A stretch of DNA of 16,759 nucleotides. It comes from Cardinium hertigii_C (lineage in GTDB: Bacteria > Bacteroidota > Bacteroidia > Cytophagales > Amoebophilaceae). The stretch lies in NCBI RefSeq assembly GCF_050864855.1, contig NZ_JBOZWW010000020.1, positions 1-16,759 on the forward strand, read 5' to 3'. Below, in pieces: positions 15,644-16,759 of the stretch. Position numbers and translations under genes: made by a program. Each line of letters starts with the position of its first letter. The stretch's first letter is position 1. The notes beneath the pieces were generated by a model, which did no database searches, was not told the origin of the DNA, and saw only the letters and a list, made by a program, of their open reading frames with translations.

Positions 15644-15937
15644 TTTTACACCATTATAGATTTGTTACAACGTATTTTATATGTTATAATGAATCTGATT
15701 TAGTATCACACTAATATATTTTTAATATCAATTATATATCATTATTAATGAAGATTAATCAAATATACCATATTAATATCACAATAGTATAAATATTTAC
15801 GCATTAAAGTAATTTTCGGATTGAAAATAATTTATCCATTCCCGCTACACTTTTTTTTGATTTTTAAAACAAAATCTTTAACATAGAAATTATACCATAT
15901 CTATAGTAGGTTGTATACTCTTTTAATCATTTTATAT
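15644..15937. promoter_or_regulatory. Upstream region of parA with centromere/operator candidates
   Basis: No gene is visible. The stretch is strongly AT-rich and carries short related motifs: TTAGTATCACACTAA (15700-15714, with 5-bp inverted arms), TTAATATCA (15722-15730) and TTAATATCACAATAGT (15773-15788). Such degenerate repeats next to a type Ib par operon are where operator and parS sites usually lie. Base composition alone could produce them. Confidence 0.3.
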
Positions 15938-16044
15938 ATGATATTATTTAATATGCCTATTGTGATAGTAGCGGCTTTCTTGTTGTTGACAGTAGTAGTA
16001 GGGATTCACTTTAGTAGAAAAAAAACTACTTTTTTAGAATATAG
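15938..16044 (+). pseudogene. 5' fragment of a probable sodium:solute symporter, cut by an IS
   Basis: ATG 15938-15940 (or in-frame ATG 15953) opens a frame with one hydrophobic helix, PIVIVAAFLLLTVVVGIHFSR, then KKTTFLEYSG. A first membrane helix followed by G.yfSR....F.EY is the usual N-terminus of the sodium:solute symporter family. Similarity stops where the IS3-like element begins (TGGACC at 16045). The frame runs into the element and ends at TAA 16076-16078. The rest of the gene, if kept, would lie beyond the IS outside the window. The fragment is short, so the family is tentative. Confidence 0.5.
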
Positions 16045-16759
16045 TGGACCGAAAAAACTGGACAAAAAAATGACTTAAATTGTTTCCTATTATAGTAGTT
16101 TTATTGTTTCAAAATGGAGTTTATCAAATGGGAAGAAAAAAGGTCAGAAAATTTAGTTCAGTAGAGAAGACTAAAATAGTCTTAGATTTGTTGAAAGAAG
16201 AATTAACGTTAGTAGAGTTATCGTCCAAATATGGAGTAACAACCAAGACACTTCAAAATTGGAAACATCAGTTTATGGAAAATGCCTCTTTGGCTTTTGA
16301 TCCATCGAAAGTTGTTAGTGTATACAAAGATGAAATAGCTCATCTTAAGGATGAAAATGATGCCTTAGCCAAGACATTAGGTAAAACTACAGTTGAAAGA
16401 GATTGGGCATTGGGAAAGCTAAAGAGCTTGGACTTATTAAGTAAAAAAGGTCTTGTTGAATCCAAGCTTGCTCATTTACCTAAGGCAAGACAGTGTAAGT
16501 TATTATCCATTAACCGTTCTTTTCTATATTACAAATCTAGTATAGAGGATACTTTTAATAGAGAGATTATCAATAAAATAGGTGATATTTATAGTAATCA
16601 TCCAGAATACGGATATCGCTATATATATAACCAGTTATTAGAAGATGGTCTGTCTATAGGAAAAAATCGTGTACTAGATTATATGCGTAGAATGGGCTTA
16701 TCTGCTGTATATCCGCGTAAAAAAGTTTGTACTTCTTTTAAAACTTGTAAAGATAAAGT
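16045..16759 (+). mobile_element. IS3-family insertion sequence, left part
   Basis: The left end is placed at TGGACCGAAAAAACTGGAC because IS3-family ends begin with TG and the preceding reading frame loses its similarity there. A transposase starts 83 bp inside. The right end and any target duplication lie outside the window. Confidence 0.7.
16128..16759 (+). CDS. IS3-family transposase, OrfA and OrfB in one frame (3' truncated)
   Basis: ATG 16128 opens 210 codons without a stop to the window end. The N-terminus MGRKKVRKFSSVEKTKIVLD and LSSKYGVTTKTLQNWKHQF is the OrfA helix-turn-helix. A coiled coil (KDEIAHLKDENDALAKTLGK) follows, as in the OrfA leucine zipper. It runs directly into the OrfB N-terminal region: QCKLLSINRSFLYYKSS, IYSNHPEYGYRYIYNQL and KNRVLDYMRRMGLSAVYPRKK (HTH_21). 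The DDE catalytic domain would come next and is not reached. In many IS3 elements OrfB is reached by -1 frameshifting at an A-rich slip site; here both parts are already in one frame. Confidence 0.85.
   Translation, partial: MGRKKVRKFSSVEKTKIVLDLLKEELTLVELSSKYGVTTKTLQNWKHQFMENASLAFDPSKVVSVYKDEIAHLKDENDALAKTLGKTTVERDWALGKLKSLDLLSKKGLVESKLAHLPKARQCKLLSINRSFLYYKSSIEDTFNREIINKIGDIYSNHPEYGYRYIYNQLLEDGLSIGKNRVLDYMRRMGLSAVYPRKKVCTSFKTCKDK

Overview
This window looks like part of a plasmid from an AT-rich intracellular Bacteroidetes symbiont, most probably Candidatus Cardinium or a close Amoebophilaceae relative. The evidence is a Bacteroidetes-only gldKLMN block, TAnnTTTG-type promoter motifs, few Shine-Dalgarno sequences, very low GC, and a plasmid backbone of relaxase, coupling protein, replication genes and ParA. 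From memory, a gldKLMN-bearing plasmid has been described in Cardinium of the whitefly Bemisia tabaci. I could not compare sequences, so the assignment is inference.

Layout. Positions 1-600 hold no confident gene, but contain a 21-bp-arm palindrome and a terminator. From about 8480 down to 601, everything is on the minus strand: four small related ORFs (8482-7414), a VirD4/TraG-type coupling protein (7414-5516), gldK, gldL, gldM and gldN (5519-1643), and an Rpn/YhgA-like PD-(D/E)XK nuclease (1524-601). Spacings are short, with stop/start overlaps at sORF/traG (TAATG) and traG/gldK (GTGA), so much of this may be one transcript. The small ORFs resemble the C-terminal tail of the Rpn-like protein.

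A divergent intergenic region (8483-8770) with competing stem-loops separates this block from a plus-strand block. That block has a MobV-type relaxase fused to a Toprim domain (8771-10690), a tandem array of about 94-bp hairpin units (10703-11180), an AT-rich iteron region that is a candidate origin (11255-11533), a winged-helix RepL-like protein (11694-12068) and a Toprim plus VapE-type primase-helicase (12161-14431).

The right end has a 135-bp MITE-like element (14526-14660), a minus-strand ParA/ribbon-helix-helix partition pair (15643-14698), and a short 5' fragment of a probable sodium:solute symporter. That fragment is interrupted by an IS3-family element running off the window.

Working picture: RepL-like protein, iterons and primase-helicase replicate the plasmid, and ParA with its RHH partner segregates it. 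The MobV relaxase and coupling protein allow mobilisation. The cargo is the inner-membrane motor and periplasmic ring of the type IX secretion/gliding machine, plus an Rpn-type nuclease with several detached tail-domain proteins.
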